Source: Methylococcaceae bacterium
GTDB lineage: Bacteria > Pseudomonadota > Gammaproteobacteria > Methylococcales > Methylomonadaceae
DNA: 7,187 nucleotides
NCBI GenBank assembly: GCA_030618325.1
Contig: JAUXDP010000158.1
Location: 1-7,187, forward strand
Reading direction: 5' to 3'
Shown: in pieces, positions 1 to 7,002 of the stretch
Numbering within the stretch: position 1 is the stretch's first letter
How the letters are laid out: every line of letters starts with the position of its first letter
The notes under the pieces: generated by a model
What the model was told of the DNA's origin: nothing
The model's database searches: none
The model's input: only the letters and a program-made list of their open reading frames with translations
Translations under genes and position numbers: made by a program

Positions 1-569
1 AGATTAAGGCAGTAGCAGTATTATTTTTATTTTCTTTTTCGTTTAATACTTATGCGGACGAAATAGCAAATATCATCGAGCCAAACGCTTATCTTGTTCA
101 ACCCGGTGATTTTTTGGAAGTGAATGTTTGGAAGGAAGAAGGCTTGTTACAAGATGTTTTGGTAAGGCCGGATGGAGGAATCTCGTTTCCTTTGGTGGGG
201 GATTTTAAGGCTCAAGGACTAAGTCTTGAGCAAATTAGGGAGAAAATAAGCGAGCGTCTTTCAAAATATATTTCTGACCCAGTGGTTACAGTCTCTGCTA
301 AACAATTATCTGGTAATAGAATTTATGTTATTGGTAAGGTTCTTAAGGCTGGAGTATATCCACTTGACCAATATGTCGATGTTATGCAAGCTTTGAGTAT
401 TGCTGGAGGAACAACACCATTTGCATCAGTTAATAATATCATCATTTTAAGACGGGATAATACAGGTAAGCAGCAAGCCATTGAGTTTGAGTATGGCGAT
501 GTTGAAGACGGTGATGATCTTGAGCAAAATATTATTTTACAAAGCGGCGATGTTGTTGTTGTACCGTAG
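1..569 (+). CDS. Short Wza-like polysaccharide export protein (OPX family), 5' end truncated by window
   Basis: Periplasmic or outer-membrane component that guides EPS out of the cell. The frame stays open to the left edge: bases 3-569 give 188 residues plus a TAG stop, so only the start codon and a few residues are missing. Visible residues 1-18 form a hydrophobic signal-peptide core ending in NTYA, with likely cleavage before DEIAN. Residues about 29-97 match the polysaccharide export domain (LVQPGDFLEVNVW, then VRPDGGISFPLVGD and a DPVVTV strand). Residues about 106-153 resemble an SLBB domain (GNRIYVIGKVLKAGVYPL, then AGGTTPF). The protein ends at SGDVVVVP. It therefore lacks the C-terminal helix that forms the outer-membrane barrel in E. 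coli Wza, and no lipobox Cys is visible. An in-frame TTG at 114 lies inside the export domain and is not the start. The beta-barrel gene follows after 35 bp. Family call is firm; the exact subfamily is inferred. Confidence 0.9.
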   Translation, partial: IKAVAVLFLFSFSFNTYADEIANIIEPNAYLVQPGDFLEVNVWKEEGLLQDVLVRPDGGISFPLVGDFKAQGLSLEQIREKISERLSKYISDPVVTVSAKQLSGNRIYVIGKVLKAGVYPLDQYVDVMQALSIAGGTTPFASVNNIIILRRDNTGKQQAIEFEYGDVEDGDDLEQNIILQSGDVVVVP

Positions 570-604
570 ATTTATAAATCGGGAAACAGAATTTATTAGA
601 GATT

Positions 605-2059
605 ATGAAGAAGGGAAGAATGGTCCATTCTAAGGCTATGTTTGCTAAGTTAATCCAGGCAAAAAAAAGGAGTGGCTTTCTAAAAAGGTATGTGTTGATT
701 ATTGGGGTGTTTTCTTCAGTTAATTGTTTTGCCGAGGAATGGTATATTCAGCCTTCTTTTAGTCTAAGAACAGAATATGATGACAATAAACGATTGTTCA
801 CAGATCGTTTTATTCGAAGCTTAAAAGAGAAAGGAGAGAGTATTGATCTTGGTGCCTATGGCATTATAACGACGGCAGAAGCTAAGACTGGGGTAAGATC
901 TGAAAATTTTGATGTATCTTTCAAGGGAAAAGTAGCCGTAAAAAAATATTTTAGTGACCTGGATCTTGATAGTGAGGATTTTTTTCTGGATCTTAATTCT
1001 AGTTATAATGTAAATCAACGAAACGTTGTTGGCTTTTCAGGGAGTTATAATCAAGAGAGTACCTTGACATCCGAGCTTGATGATACTGGATTAACGCAAG
1101 ATAATGTTCCCCGTCAAACTTGGAAAATCTCCCCTTATTGGATATACAACTTGTCAGAAACCAAGTTTATTCAAGCAAGCTATCTTCACCAGGATGTTAG
1201 CTACGAGCAGTCTGATATAGCACAGTTTACTGACTATGTCTATGACGTAGTTTCACTTACCTTTTCTCATCAATGGAACGAAAAACTGACAAATTCTGCC
1301 ACAGCGAGTTGGTTTACAGTAAAATACCCAAGTGTTAAAAGGGAAGAGGAGCAATATAGTATTAATGGTAATTTAGACTATAATTTCTCTGAAACCTGGA
1401 CTGCATCTTTGAGTGGGGGTGTGCAATATACGCAAACAGAAATTGAGGGTACTTCGGAATCTCTTGGTAGAGTAGCAGTCATTGATGCTAACAATATCCT
1501 GTTGAATAATGGTAGAGTAATATCATCCAATGGCATTAGTTTAACTAATCCTTCAGATTCTTTCGGAATAACATTCGCTGATGCTTTTATTGATCAGCCC
1601 CCTTTTTCTGATAGCCAAACAGCTTTTGTTTTTTCATTTAGTACTGAAAAGCAATTTGAAACAGGCAATATTGCTGCAAGTTATTCTAGAAGCACAAGTC
1701 CAACAGGATTTGGTAGTCTTCGGACCGTAGATAGGTTTTCCGCTGATTACCTTCATAAAATAACCAAACATTTGCATTTTTTGCTTAATGGTCAGGTGCA
1801 CATTACCAAATCCACATTAAATGAAAATTCGAGTCAATTTTCGAACCAGGATAGAACTTATTATACTGTAACGCCAACTCTTCGCTGGCAATTCAATAGG
1901 CAGCTTAGTTTATCTGGCGGTTATAGATATCGCAGGCAAGAATATGAGGCTTCAAATAATGCTTCAAATGCCAACAATACTGAGAGCGTGGGCGAGTCTA
2001 ATGCTGTTTTTCTCACCCTCAAGTACCAATGGGATAAATTTACCACCCAAGAGTATTAA
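605..2059 (+). CDS. Outer-membrane beta-barrel protein of the EPS locus
   Basis: Predicted outer-membrane protein, 484 residues. It has a Lys/Arg-rich n-region, a hydrophobic core at about residues 28-40 (YVLIIGVFSSVN) and a likely signal-peptidase I site after CFA (residue 43). The mature part opens with WYIQPSFSLRTEYDDNKRL, a signature I associate with barrels of exosortase-type EPS loci (TIGR03016-like). It continues with many alternating polar/aromatic strands and ends in a strand-like FLTLKYQWDKF. The final residue is Tyr about six residues past that Phe, so the barrel-assembly signal is not at the extreme C-terminus. The start is uncertain. ATG 605 has a weak AGAG 3 nt upstream. ATG 620 has AGGG at 612-615. 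ATG 638 has TAAGG at 631-635, very close, and would give a more usual signal-peptide length. It lies between the export protein and the co-polymerase, so it probably forms the outer-membrane pore. That role is inferred. Confidence 0.8.
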   Translation: MKKGRMVHSKAMFAKLIQAKKRSGFLKRYVLIIGVFSSVNCFAEEWYIQPSFSLRTEYDDNKRLFTDRFIRSLKEKGESIDLGAYGIITTAEAKTGVRSENFDVSFKGKVAVKKYFSDLDLDSEDFFLDLNSSYNVNQRNVVGFSGSYNQESTLTSELDDTGLTQDNVPRQTWKISPYWIYNLSETKFIQASYLHQDVSYEQSDIAQFTDYVYDVVSLTFSHQWNEKLTNSATASWFTVKYPSVKREEEQYSINGNLDYNFSETWTASLSGGVQYTQTEIEGTSESLGRVAVIDANNILLNNGRVISSNGISLTNPSDSFGITFADAFIDQPPFSDSQTAFVFSFSTEKQFETGNIAASYSRSTSPTGFGSLRTVDRFSADYLHKITKHLHFLLNGQVHITKSTLNENSSQFSNQDRTYYTVTPTLRWQFNRQLSLSGGYRYRRQEYEASNNASNANNTESVGESNAVFLTLKYQWDKFTTQEY

Positions 2060-2112
2060 TAATCACCCCCCGACAAGCATATTGTAAGTGAATTTAGACT
2101 AGAATATATTTT

Positions 2113-3864
2113 ATGAATAATGAATTAGTAATGGAAGAAGACATTAAGGGACTACAAGACTATATTGCCATTTTTAAGCGTAATAAACACAAGATGCTCT
2201 TGATTATGCTGGGTTTATTTTTGGTATCGATTATTGTTGCATTAACCTGGCCACCAACTTATAAATCGACAGCAATCATACTGATTGAGCAGCAGGAAAT
2301 ACCCCAGGATCTAGTGAGGTCTACAGTGACTAGTTATGCAGATCAACGTATTCAGGTGATCAGTCAGAGGGTCATGAGTTCGGCTAATCTAAAAAAAATC
2401 ATTAAAAAATATAAATTGTATCAGGACGAAATAAAAAAGGACCCCATCTCTGTTGTTGTTGAAGAGATGCGTGAAGACATTCGTTTAGATATGGTAAGCG
2501 CAGATGTTGTAGACCCGATAAGTGGCAGGCCAACTCAAGCTACGATCGCATTTACTTTGTCATTCGAACATGAGTCACCGAAGCAAGCCCAACAGGTAGC
2601 AAATGAACTTGTCAATCTGTATTTAAGTGAAAATTTGAAACGGCGTTCTGAAATTGCCTCAGAAGCTACCAGCTTTTTGGCCATTGAGGCGGATAAACTT
2701 AACCAACAAATTACTATCCTGGAAACTGACCTAGCCATTTTTAAAGAAAAAAATGCTTCAAGTCTCCCTGAATTGCAGCAATTGAATATGAATTTGATGG
2801 ATCGTACTGAGCAGCAGATCATGGATACTGATCGGCAGATAAATTCACTTAACGAACGTATCCTGTACCTCGAAGCGGAGCTGGTTCAAATAGAACCTAA
2901 TATGTCCATTTATTCTGCGACTGGGGAGCGTATTTACGGTTCGCAAGATCGTCTTAAGTCATTGCAGGCAGAGTACGTGGGATTAAAGGCCAGATATTCC
3001 AGTACTCACCCTGATGTACTTAAAATGAAAAAAGAAATATCCGCTTTGGAAAAGGAAGTGGGTGGAATCAGTAAAGAAGAAATTGTTACTCAACTAAAAG
3101 ATAAGCGGGGAGAGTTGGCAACATTAACTGAAAAATATTCATCAGAGCATCCCGATGTCAAAAAACTGCGGCAAATTGTCAGCAATTTACAAGCAGAGTT
3201 AAAACAACCTGTACGTAAAACTGTCGTAAACACAAAACCAGATAATCCGGCTTACATACAGTTGCAAGCACAGTTAAATGCAGCTAGAGCAGACCTCAGA
3301 GCAATGCGGGGTTCAAAAGATAAGTTGCTGGATAAGGTAGATAATTATCAGGAAGGCTTATTAAAAGCACCACAAGTCGAACGTGAATATTTTGATTTAA
3401 CGCGAAACTATGACAATGCTGTGCTTAAATATCGTGAAGTAAAAGCCAAGCAAATGGAGGCTGATATGGCTCAGGCTATGGAAAAAGATCGAAAAGCGGA
3501 ACGTTTCTCTTTGATTGAGCCACCTTTGTTTCCAGAGAAGCCCGATAAGCCTAATCGATTAGTTATTACCTTTCTAGGTTTTATACTGTCCATAGGTTCT
3601 GCTTTAGCGTATGCCCTATTAAAGGAAAGTATGAACTCATATATATACGGCTCAAAAGGACTATTGGCTGCAACTGGAGCGTCACCTCTGGTTGTGGTTC
3701 CCTATATAGAAAATGATGAAGACCTGGAAAAAGCAAAACTACTGAAACGTAAGGTAATCTATTTCAGTATTGCTGCGTTTGTTATTTTACCTTTATTGTT
3801 TCATTTTATTATTATGCCACTAGATGTTTTATGGTACGTAATCAACAGAAAACTGGGTATTTAG
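2113..3864 (+). CDS. GumC/Wzz-type polysaccharide co-polymerase (chain-length determinant)
   Basis: Inner-membrane protein with a large periplasmic coiled-coil arm that sets EPS chain length and links polymerase to exporter. It has 583 residues. The N-terminal Wzz-like part has a first membrane segment at about residues 28-46, followed by PPTYKSTAIILIEQQEIPQ. A long coiled coil spans about 170-460 and contains two YSSxHPDVxK copies at 295 and 342. A GNVR-like segment lies at about 419-450 (PQVEREYFDLTRNYDNAVLKY). The Pro-rich motif before the second membrane segment (IEPPLFPEKPDKPNR, 468-482) is typical of Wzz proteins. Membrane segment two is at about 483-503. A third hydrophobic stretch is at about 548-576, followed by NRKLGI. 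There is no cytoplasmic kinase domain; that role falls to the next gene. No clear ribosome binding site precedes ATG 2113. In-frame ATG 2131 is an alternative start but has none either. Confidence 0.93.
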   Translation: MNNELVMEEDIKGLQDYIAIFKRNKHKMLLIMLGLFLVSIIVALTWPPTYKSTAIILIEQQEIPQDLVRSTVTSYADQRIQVISQRVMSSANLKKIIKKYKLYQDEIKKDPISVVVEEMREDIRLDMVSADVVDPISGRPTQATIAFTLSFEHESPKQAQQVANELVNLYLSENLKRRSEIASEATSFLAIEADKLNQQITILETDLAIFKEKNASSLPELQQLNMNLMDRTEQQIMDTDRQINSLNERILYLEAELVQIEPNMSIYSATGERIYGSQDRLKSLQAEYVGLKARYSSTHPDVLKMKKEISALEKEVGGISKEEIVTQLKDKRGELATLTEKYSSEHPDVKKLRQIVSNLQAELKQPVRKTVVNTKPDNPAYIQLQAQLNAARADLRAMRGSKDKLLDKVDNYQEGLLKAPQVEREYFDLTRNYDNAVLKYREVKAKQMEADMAQAMEKDRKAERFSLIEPPLFPEKPDKPNRLVITFLGFILSIGSALAYALLKESMNSYIYGSKGLLAATGASPLVVVPYIENDEDLEKAKLLKRKVIYFSIAAFVILPLLFHFIIMPLDVLWYVINRKLGI

Positions 3865-3882
3865 ATCTATACTAATATAGAT
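3865..3882. repeat. Perfect inverted repeat directly after the co-polymerase stop codon
   Basis: ATCTATA, a CTAA loop, then TATAGAT, starting one base after the stop codon at 3864. The stem is 7 bp, almost all A-T, and no T-run follows, so it does not look like an efficient intrinsic terminator. It could be a weak RNA hairpin that protects the upstream message, or chance in AT-rich DNA. Confidence 0.35.
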
Positions 3883-3906
3883 GGTTAACTGGATCAGATT
3901 TGAGTT

Positions 3907-3921
3907 TAAGTTTTAAACTTA
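3907..3921. repeat. Palindrome upstream of the kinase-like gene
   Basis: TAAGTTT, T, AAACTTA: 7-bp perfect arms around one central base, 31 bp upstream of ATG 3952. An overlapping reading, GTTTAA-GTT-TTAAAC, lies at 3904-3918. It sits in the 87-bp gap, the longest gap within genes 1-5, and could be an operator or part of an internal promoter region. I could not place a convincing -35/-10 pair around it, so the role is open. Confidence 0.3.
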
Positions 3922-3951
3922 CAAACGAAATGAATAACTTTAGGAAAGCAG

Positions 3952-4770
3952 ATGGAACTTATACAACAAGCCTTAGATAAAGCAAAGAAACAACGTGATG
4001 CGGCAAAAGAAGCTCAGCAAAATCATGTTGCAACTGAAGCACCGAAAAGCAAATCAATAGCCACGGATGCAATTGCCTATTCACAAACCCAAAATGTAGA
4101 AATATCAAAGAATGAGTTACTCCAAAATCGGGTTGTGGCAGCGATACAGAATGACCCAAGAGGAGATGTTTATAAAATCCTCAGAACTAAAGTTTTACAA
4201 CGGATGCGGGCTAAAGGGTCTAACGTTCTGGCCGTTACTAGTCCAGTTTCGGGAGCCGGCAAGTCTTTAACTGCGGCTAATCTGGCTATCAGTATAGCAA
4301 TGGATGCAAATTATTCTGTACTACTGGTTGATCTGGACTTGAGACATCCAGAACTTCATAACTATTTCGGTTTGTCACCTGAATACGGTTTGGGTGATTA
4401 TTTTCATGGCGATCAATCTATTTCAGATATTCTCATACACCCAGGTCTAGAATCATTAGTCATTTTGCCAGCAGGCCGTTCTTTAGAAAGATCCTCCGAT
4501 CTGTTGTCAACGCCTAAAATGTTAGAACTAGCAAATGAATTAAAACATCGTTATCCTGATCGGATTGTGGTGGTAGACCTACCGCCACTATTGCAAACAG
4601 ATGATGCCATGATGTTTATGCCCAATGTCGATGCCTGTTTGCTGGTTGTGGCGGAAGGTGAAAATACCACAGATGAAGTGCAGAGGAGTATAGAATTAAT
4701 TGATGAAACGAAATTCTTAGGTACTGTTTTGAATAAATCGGTGGAGGAAAATTCACCACAATATTACTAA
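3952..4770 (+). CDS. CpsD/CapB-type P-loop ATPase (BY-kinase family) of the EPS locus
   Basis: Cytoplasmic partner of the co-polymerase, 272 residues. In the family, ATP binding and usually tyrosine autophosphorylation control EPS assembly. The N-terminus (MELIQQALDKAKKQR) is the helix typical of kinases in exosortase-type EPS loci, followed by a low-complexity linker to about residue 65. Walker A is SPVSGAGKS (97-105, Lys104). Walker A' is VLLVDLDLRHPE (123-134, Asp127 and Asp129). Walker B is IVVVDLPP (205-212, Asp209). The EXXRXXR oligomerisation motif of BY-kinases appears as DVYKILR (72-78), so Glu is Asp and the first Arg is Lys. The C-terminus, ENSPQYY, has only two tyrosines in place of the usual cluster. 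An AGGAAAG ribosome site at 3942-3948 supports this ATG. ATP binding is well supported; true kinase activity is less certain. The split from the membrane protein matches the CpsC/CpsD or EpsF/EpsG arrangement. Confidence 0.88.
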   Translation: MELIQQALDKAKKQRDAAKEAQQNHVATEAPKSKSIATDAIAYSQTQNVEISKNELLQNRVVAAIQNDPRGDVYKILRTKVLQRMRAKGSNVLAVTSPVSGAGKSLTAANLAISIAMDANYSVLLVDLDLRHPELHNYFGLSPEYGLGDYFHGDQSISDILIHPGLESLVILPAGRSLERSSDLLSTPKMLELANELKHRYPDRIVVVDLPPLLQTDDAMMFMPNVDACLLVVAEGENTTDEVQRSIELIDETKFLGTVLNKSVEENSPQYY

Positions 4771-4840
4771 TTTATCGCAATTATGTGCGTGCAATACCTC
4801 TATTCTGTCTTTATCTTTAGTTGATAATAAAAAAAATCAA

Positions 4841-5776
4841 ATGTACACCGAGCACTATGGGTTCACGGAAAAGCCCTTTTCATTAACACCTGACCCTTCA
4901 TTTTTATATTTAAGCAAACAGCATAAAATGGCAATGACCATGTTGCTTTATGGTTTGCAAAGTCAAGCTGGGGTGACTGTTATAAGTGGTGAAGTAGGCT
5001 CAGGGAAAACCACCTTAATCAGAGAGATCCTCAATCACATGGATGATGATATAAATGTTGGATTGATTTCGAATGCCCATAATTCGTTTGGTAATTTATT
5101 GCAATGGGTATTGATGGCTTTTGACATTAAATCTGAAGCAACAGATAAAGCAACTTTGTATCGGGTGTTTGTTGATTTTTTAATTAAAGAATATGCCAAT
5201 AACAAACGAACTGTTTTGATTATTGATGAAGCGCAAAATATAGATATTGAAACACTTGAAGAATTGCGGTTGCTCTCAAATATAAATGCCGATAAACATT
5301 TGGTTCTGCAATTAGTACTTATTGGTCAACCAGAATTGCTGGAAACCCTACAACTTCATGAATTAAGGCAGCTTGCACAAAGAGTCTCTGTTGATTACAA
5401 ATTAAAGCCTTTAGGATATAGGGAAACGAAAGCCTACATTCAACACCGATTGATAGTGGCAAATGGTAATAATGAAGATTTGTTTGATAAATATGCTATG
5501 GCCGCCATTTATTACCATAGTTATGGAGTTCCACGCCTAATTAATACTTTATGTGACTTTGCACTGGTCTATGGCTTTGCAGAAAATGCCCGCCAGATTC
5601 ATCTTGAGTTGATGATAGATGTCATTAAAGATAAACAACAAGGAGGCGTTTTTCCTGTTATTACGACAGAAAATAAAGAGCAGGCAGCAGTCAGAAAACT
5701 TGTTAAAGAACAAAAAGGGATCGATCTAGTATTTGGGTATGAGGAAGAACAAGAAGAAGATATCACCGAATTATAA
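4841..5776 (+). CDS. ExeA-like AAA ATPase associated with exosortase-type EPS loci
   Basis: Predicted cytoplasmic AAA+ ATPase of 311 residues, related to the ExeA/GspA family and to the PEP-CTERM-locus ATPase family (TIGR03015-like). Its role in EPS loci is not established. The N-terminal MYTEHYGFTEKPFSLTPDP is the standard family opening and fixes the start, although no ribosome site precedes it (the upstream DNA is an A8 run, then TCAA). Walker A is GEVGSGKTT (50-58), Walker B is TVLIIDEAQN (124-133), a sensor-1-like strand is LVLIGQPEL (158-166), and the sensor-2 region is YGVPRLIN (228-235). The last 40 or so residues are charged and end in an acidic tail (EEEQEEDITEL). The A8-adjacent upstream frame is open back to 4733 but has no start codon, so an extended N-terminus is unlikely. 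It lies 70 bp after the kinase-like gene and is probably in the same operon. Confidence 0.9.
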   Translation: MYTEHYGFTEKPFSLTPDPSFLYLSKQHKMAMTMLLYGLQSQAGVTVISGEVGSGKTTLIREILNHMDDDINVGLISNAHNSFGNLLQWVLMAFDIKSEATDKATLYRVFVDFLIKEYANNKRTVLIIDEAQNIDIETLEELRLLSNINADKHLVLQLVLIGQPELLETLQLHELRQLAQRVSVDYKLKPLGYRETKAYIQHRLIVANGNNEDLFDKYAMAAIYYHSYGVPRLINTLCDFALVYGFAENARQIHLELMIDVIKDKQQGGVFPVITTENKEQAAVRKLVKEQKGIDLVFGYEEEQEEDITEL

Positions 5777-5925
5777 GCTCGTTTAATTTGTTAGAGTAAT
5801 AAAATTGGTGTATTTCAACAGAAGTAGTTAATTGGACGTTAAAAACACATATGTTCCAAATATTTCTGTCAGATACACTAGTACACCCATCAATTTCCAG
5901 CTAAAGAGCCTGGAGTAAAATATAG
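5777..5925 (+). promoter_or_regulatory. 149-bp intergenic gap before the dehydratase gene; possible promoter region
   Basis: This is the longest gap between genes in the window and the most likely place for a separate promoter for the dehydratase gene. I see no strong sigma-70 pair: TTGGAC at 5832-5837 has no good -10 at the right distance, and TACACT at 5874-5879 is a weak -10 without a -35. No stem plus T-run marks a terminator for the upstream operon. The 3' end carries the hairpin and ribosome site listed separately. Confidence 0.25.
5896..5915 (+). promoter_or_regulatory. Ribosome binding site of the dehydratase gene within a small hairpin
   Basis: GGAG at 5912-5915 lies 10 nt before ATG 5926 and supports that start. 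TCCAG at 5896-5900 can pair with CTGGA at 5910-5914 across a 9-nt loop, which would cover most of the GGAG. The stem is only 5 bp, so an effect on translation is possible but weakly supported. Confidence 0.4.
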
Positions 5926-7002
5926 ATGAAAATATTAGTAACAGGTGGCGCTGGCTTTATTGGTTCGGCTGTCATTAGGCAATATATCAACGAGACTCAC
6001 CATGAAATTGTAAATTTAGATTTGCTGACTTATGCAGGCAATCTGGAGTCGTTATCTGGTGTAGATATCAATGATCGATATCAATTTGTCCAAATTGATA
6101 TTAGGGATAAACATGCAGTAGAGGACATTTTTCAGCAACACCAACCGGATGTAGTTATGCATCTAGCAGCCGAATCTCATGTGGATCGCTCAATTGATGC
6201 CCCAGCCGACTTTATCTTGACTAACATTGTAGGTACTTATAATCTCCTAAATGTATCAAAAAATTATTGGGAAAATTTGCAACCTGAAAAGCAAAGCCAG
6301 TTTCGTTTCCACCATATTTCAACGGATGAAGTATATGGAGATCTTGGGGCAAATGATTTTTTTACCGAAACGACTCGCTACGATCCCAGTTCCCCTTATT
6401 CTGCGAGTAAAGCATCCTCTGATCATTTGGTTAGATCCTGGTATCGAACCTACGGGCTTCCGATAATAATTACTAACTGTTCTAATAATTACGGATGCTA
6501 TCAATTTCCAGAAAAGTTAATACCACTGATAATACTAAATGGGATGGCAGGAAAACCTTTGCCAATATATGGAAAGGGCAATCAAATTAGGGATTGGTTA
6601 CATGTTGACGATCATGCAAGAGCCCTTCGACTGGTATTGGAGAAAGGAGCAATCGGTGAAACTTATAATATTGGTGGACACAACGAAAAGACTAATCTGG
6701 AGGTTGTAAAAACAATTTGCGCGTTACTTGATCAGTGTTTCCCTGAGTCACCTAATAAACCGCATGAATCCTTAATAACCCATGTCAAAGACAGGCCGGG
6801 GCATGATGTTCGATACGCTATTGATGCCAAAAAAATTTCTAACGATCTTGACTGGATACCCCAAGAAACATTTACGACGGGGATAGAAAAAACTGTCAAA
6901 TGGTACATAGACAATCAGGTTTGGTGTCAACGTGTTTTGGACGGGAGTTATCGAGGTGAGCGTTTGGGGTTAGGTGAATCTACCAAAAATCATAATAAAT
7001 AA
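5926..7002 (+). CDS. rfbB: dTDP-glucose 4,6-dehydratase
   Basis: Cytoplasmic extended short-chain dehydrogenase/reductase (also called RmlB) that converts dTDP-glucose to dTDP-4-keto-6-deoxyglucose, the second step to dTDP-rhamnose and other deoxysugars. It has 358 residues, full length for the family. NAD binding is shown by TGGAGFIG (6-13), the catalytic STDEVYGD (132-139, with Thr133, Asp134 and Glu135), and the YxxxK pair in PYSASKASSDH (Tyr158, Lys162). Substrate-side motifs are LAAESHVDRSID (80-91), FPEKLIPLIILN (194-205), YGKGNQIRDWLHVDDHARAL (215-234) and NIGGHNEKTN (248-257). DRPGHDVRYAID (289-300) completes the family pattern. One oddity is NNYGCYQFPEK at 187-197: Cys191 stands where I expect Pro. 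None of rfbA, rfbC or rfbD follows within the window, so it may act alone here or share the pathway with genes elsewhere. The 149-bp gap suggests possible separate transcription. Confidence 0.96.
   Translation: MKILVTGGAGFIGSAVIRQYINETHHEIVNLDLLTYAGNLESLSGVDINDRYQFVQIDIRDKHAVEDIFQQHQPDVVMHLAAESHVDRSIDAPADFILTNIVGTYNLLNVSKNYWENLQPEKQSQFRFHHISTDEVYGDLGANDFFTETTRYDPSSPYSASKASSDHLVRSWYRTYGLPIIITNCSNNYGCYQFPEKLIPLIILNGMAGKPLPIYGKGNQIRDWLHVDDHARALRLVLEKGAIGETYNIGGHNEKTNLEVVKTICALLDQCFPESPNKPHESLITHVKDRPGHDVRYAIDAKKISNDLDWIPQETFTTGIEKTVKWYIDNQVWCQRVLDGSYRGERLGLGESTKNHNK

Noticed and set aside
114..569. TTG start giving a 151-residue export protein
   Set aside because: The frame is open upstream to the left edge and encodes a signal peptide and the first part of the export domain, so this TTG is internal.
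569..580. 12-bp palindrome GATTTATAAATC at the stop of the export gene
   Set aside because: Short, A-T only apart from the ends, no T-run; expected by chance in a window of this size and composition.
821..1018. Minus-strand frame of 65 codons inside the barrel gene
   Set aside because: Ile/Lys/Phe-rich, with no domain, no ribosome site, and antisense to a well-supported gene.
2082..2110. TTGTAA-N17-TATATT resembling a sigma-70 promoter
   Set aside because: Transcription would begin inside the co-polymerase gene, a few bases past its ATG, so it could not serve that start; AT-rich DNA gives such matches by chance.
2535..2822. Minus-strand frame of 95 codons inside the co-polymerase gene
   Set aside because: Antisense to a coiled-coil coding region; Ser/Cys-rich composition typical of a shadow frame.
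4733..4840. Open frame upstream of and in frame with the ExeA-like ATPase
   Set aside because: It contains no ATG, GTG or TTG, overlaps the kinase-like gene end, and the family's usual N-terminus starts at ATG 4841.
6251..6466. Plus-strand frame of 71 codons inside the dehydratase gene
   Set aside because: Overlaps the catalytic region of rfbB in another frame and has no features of its own.
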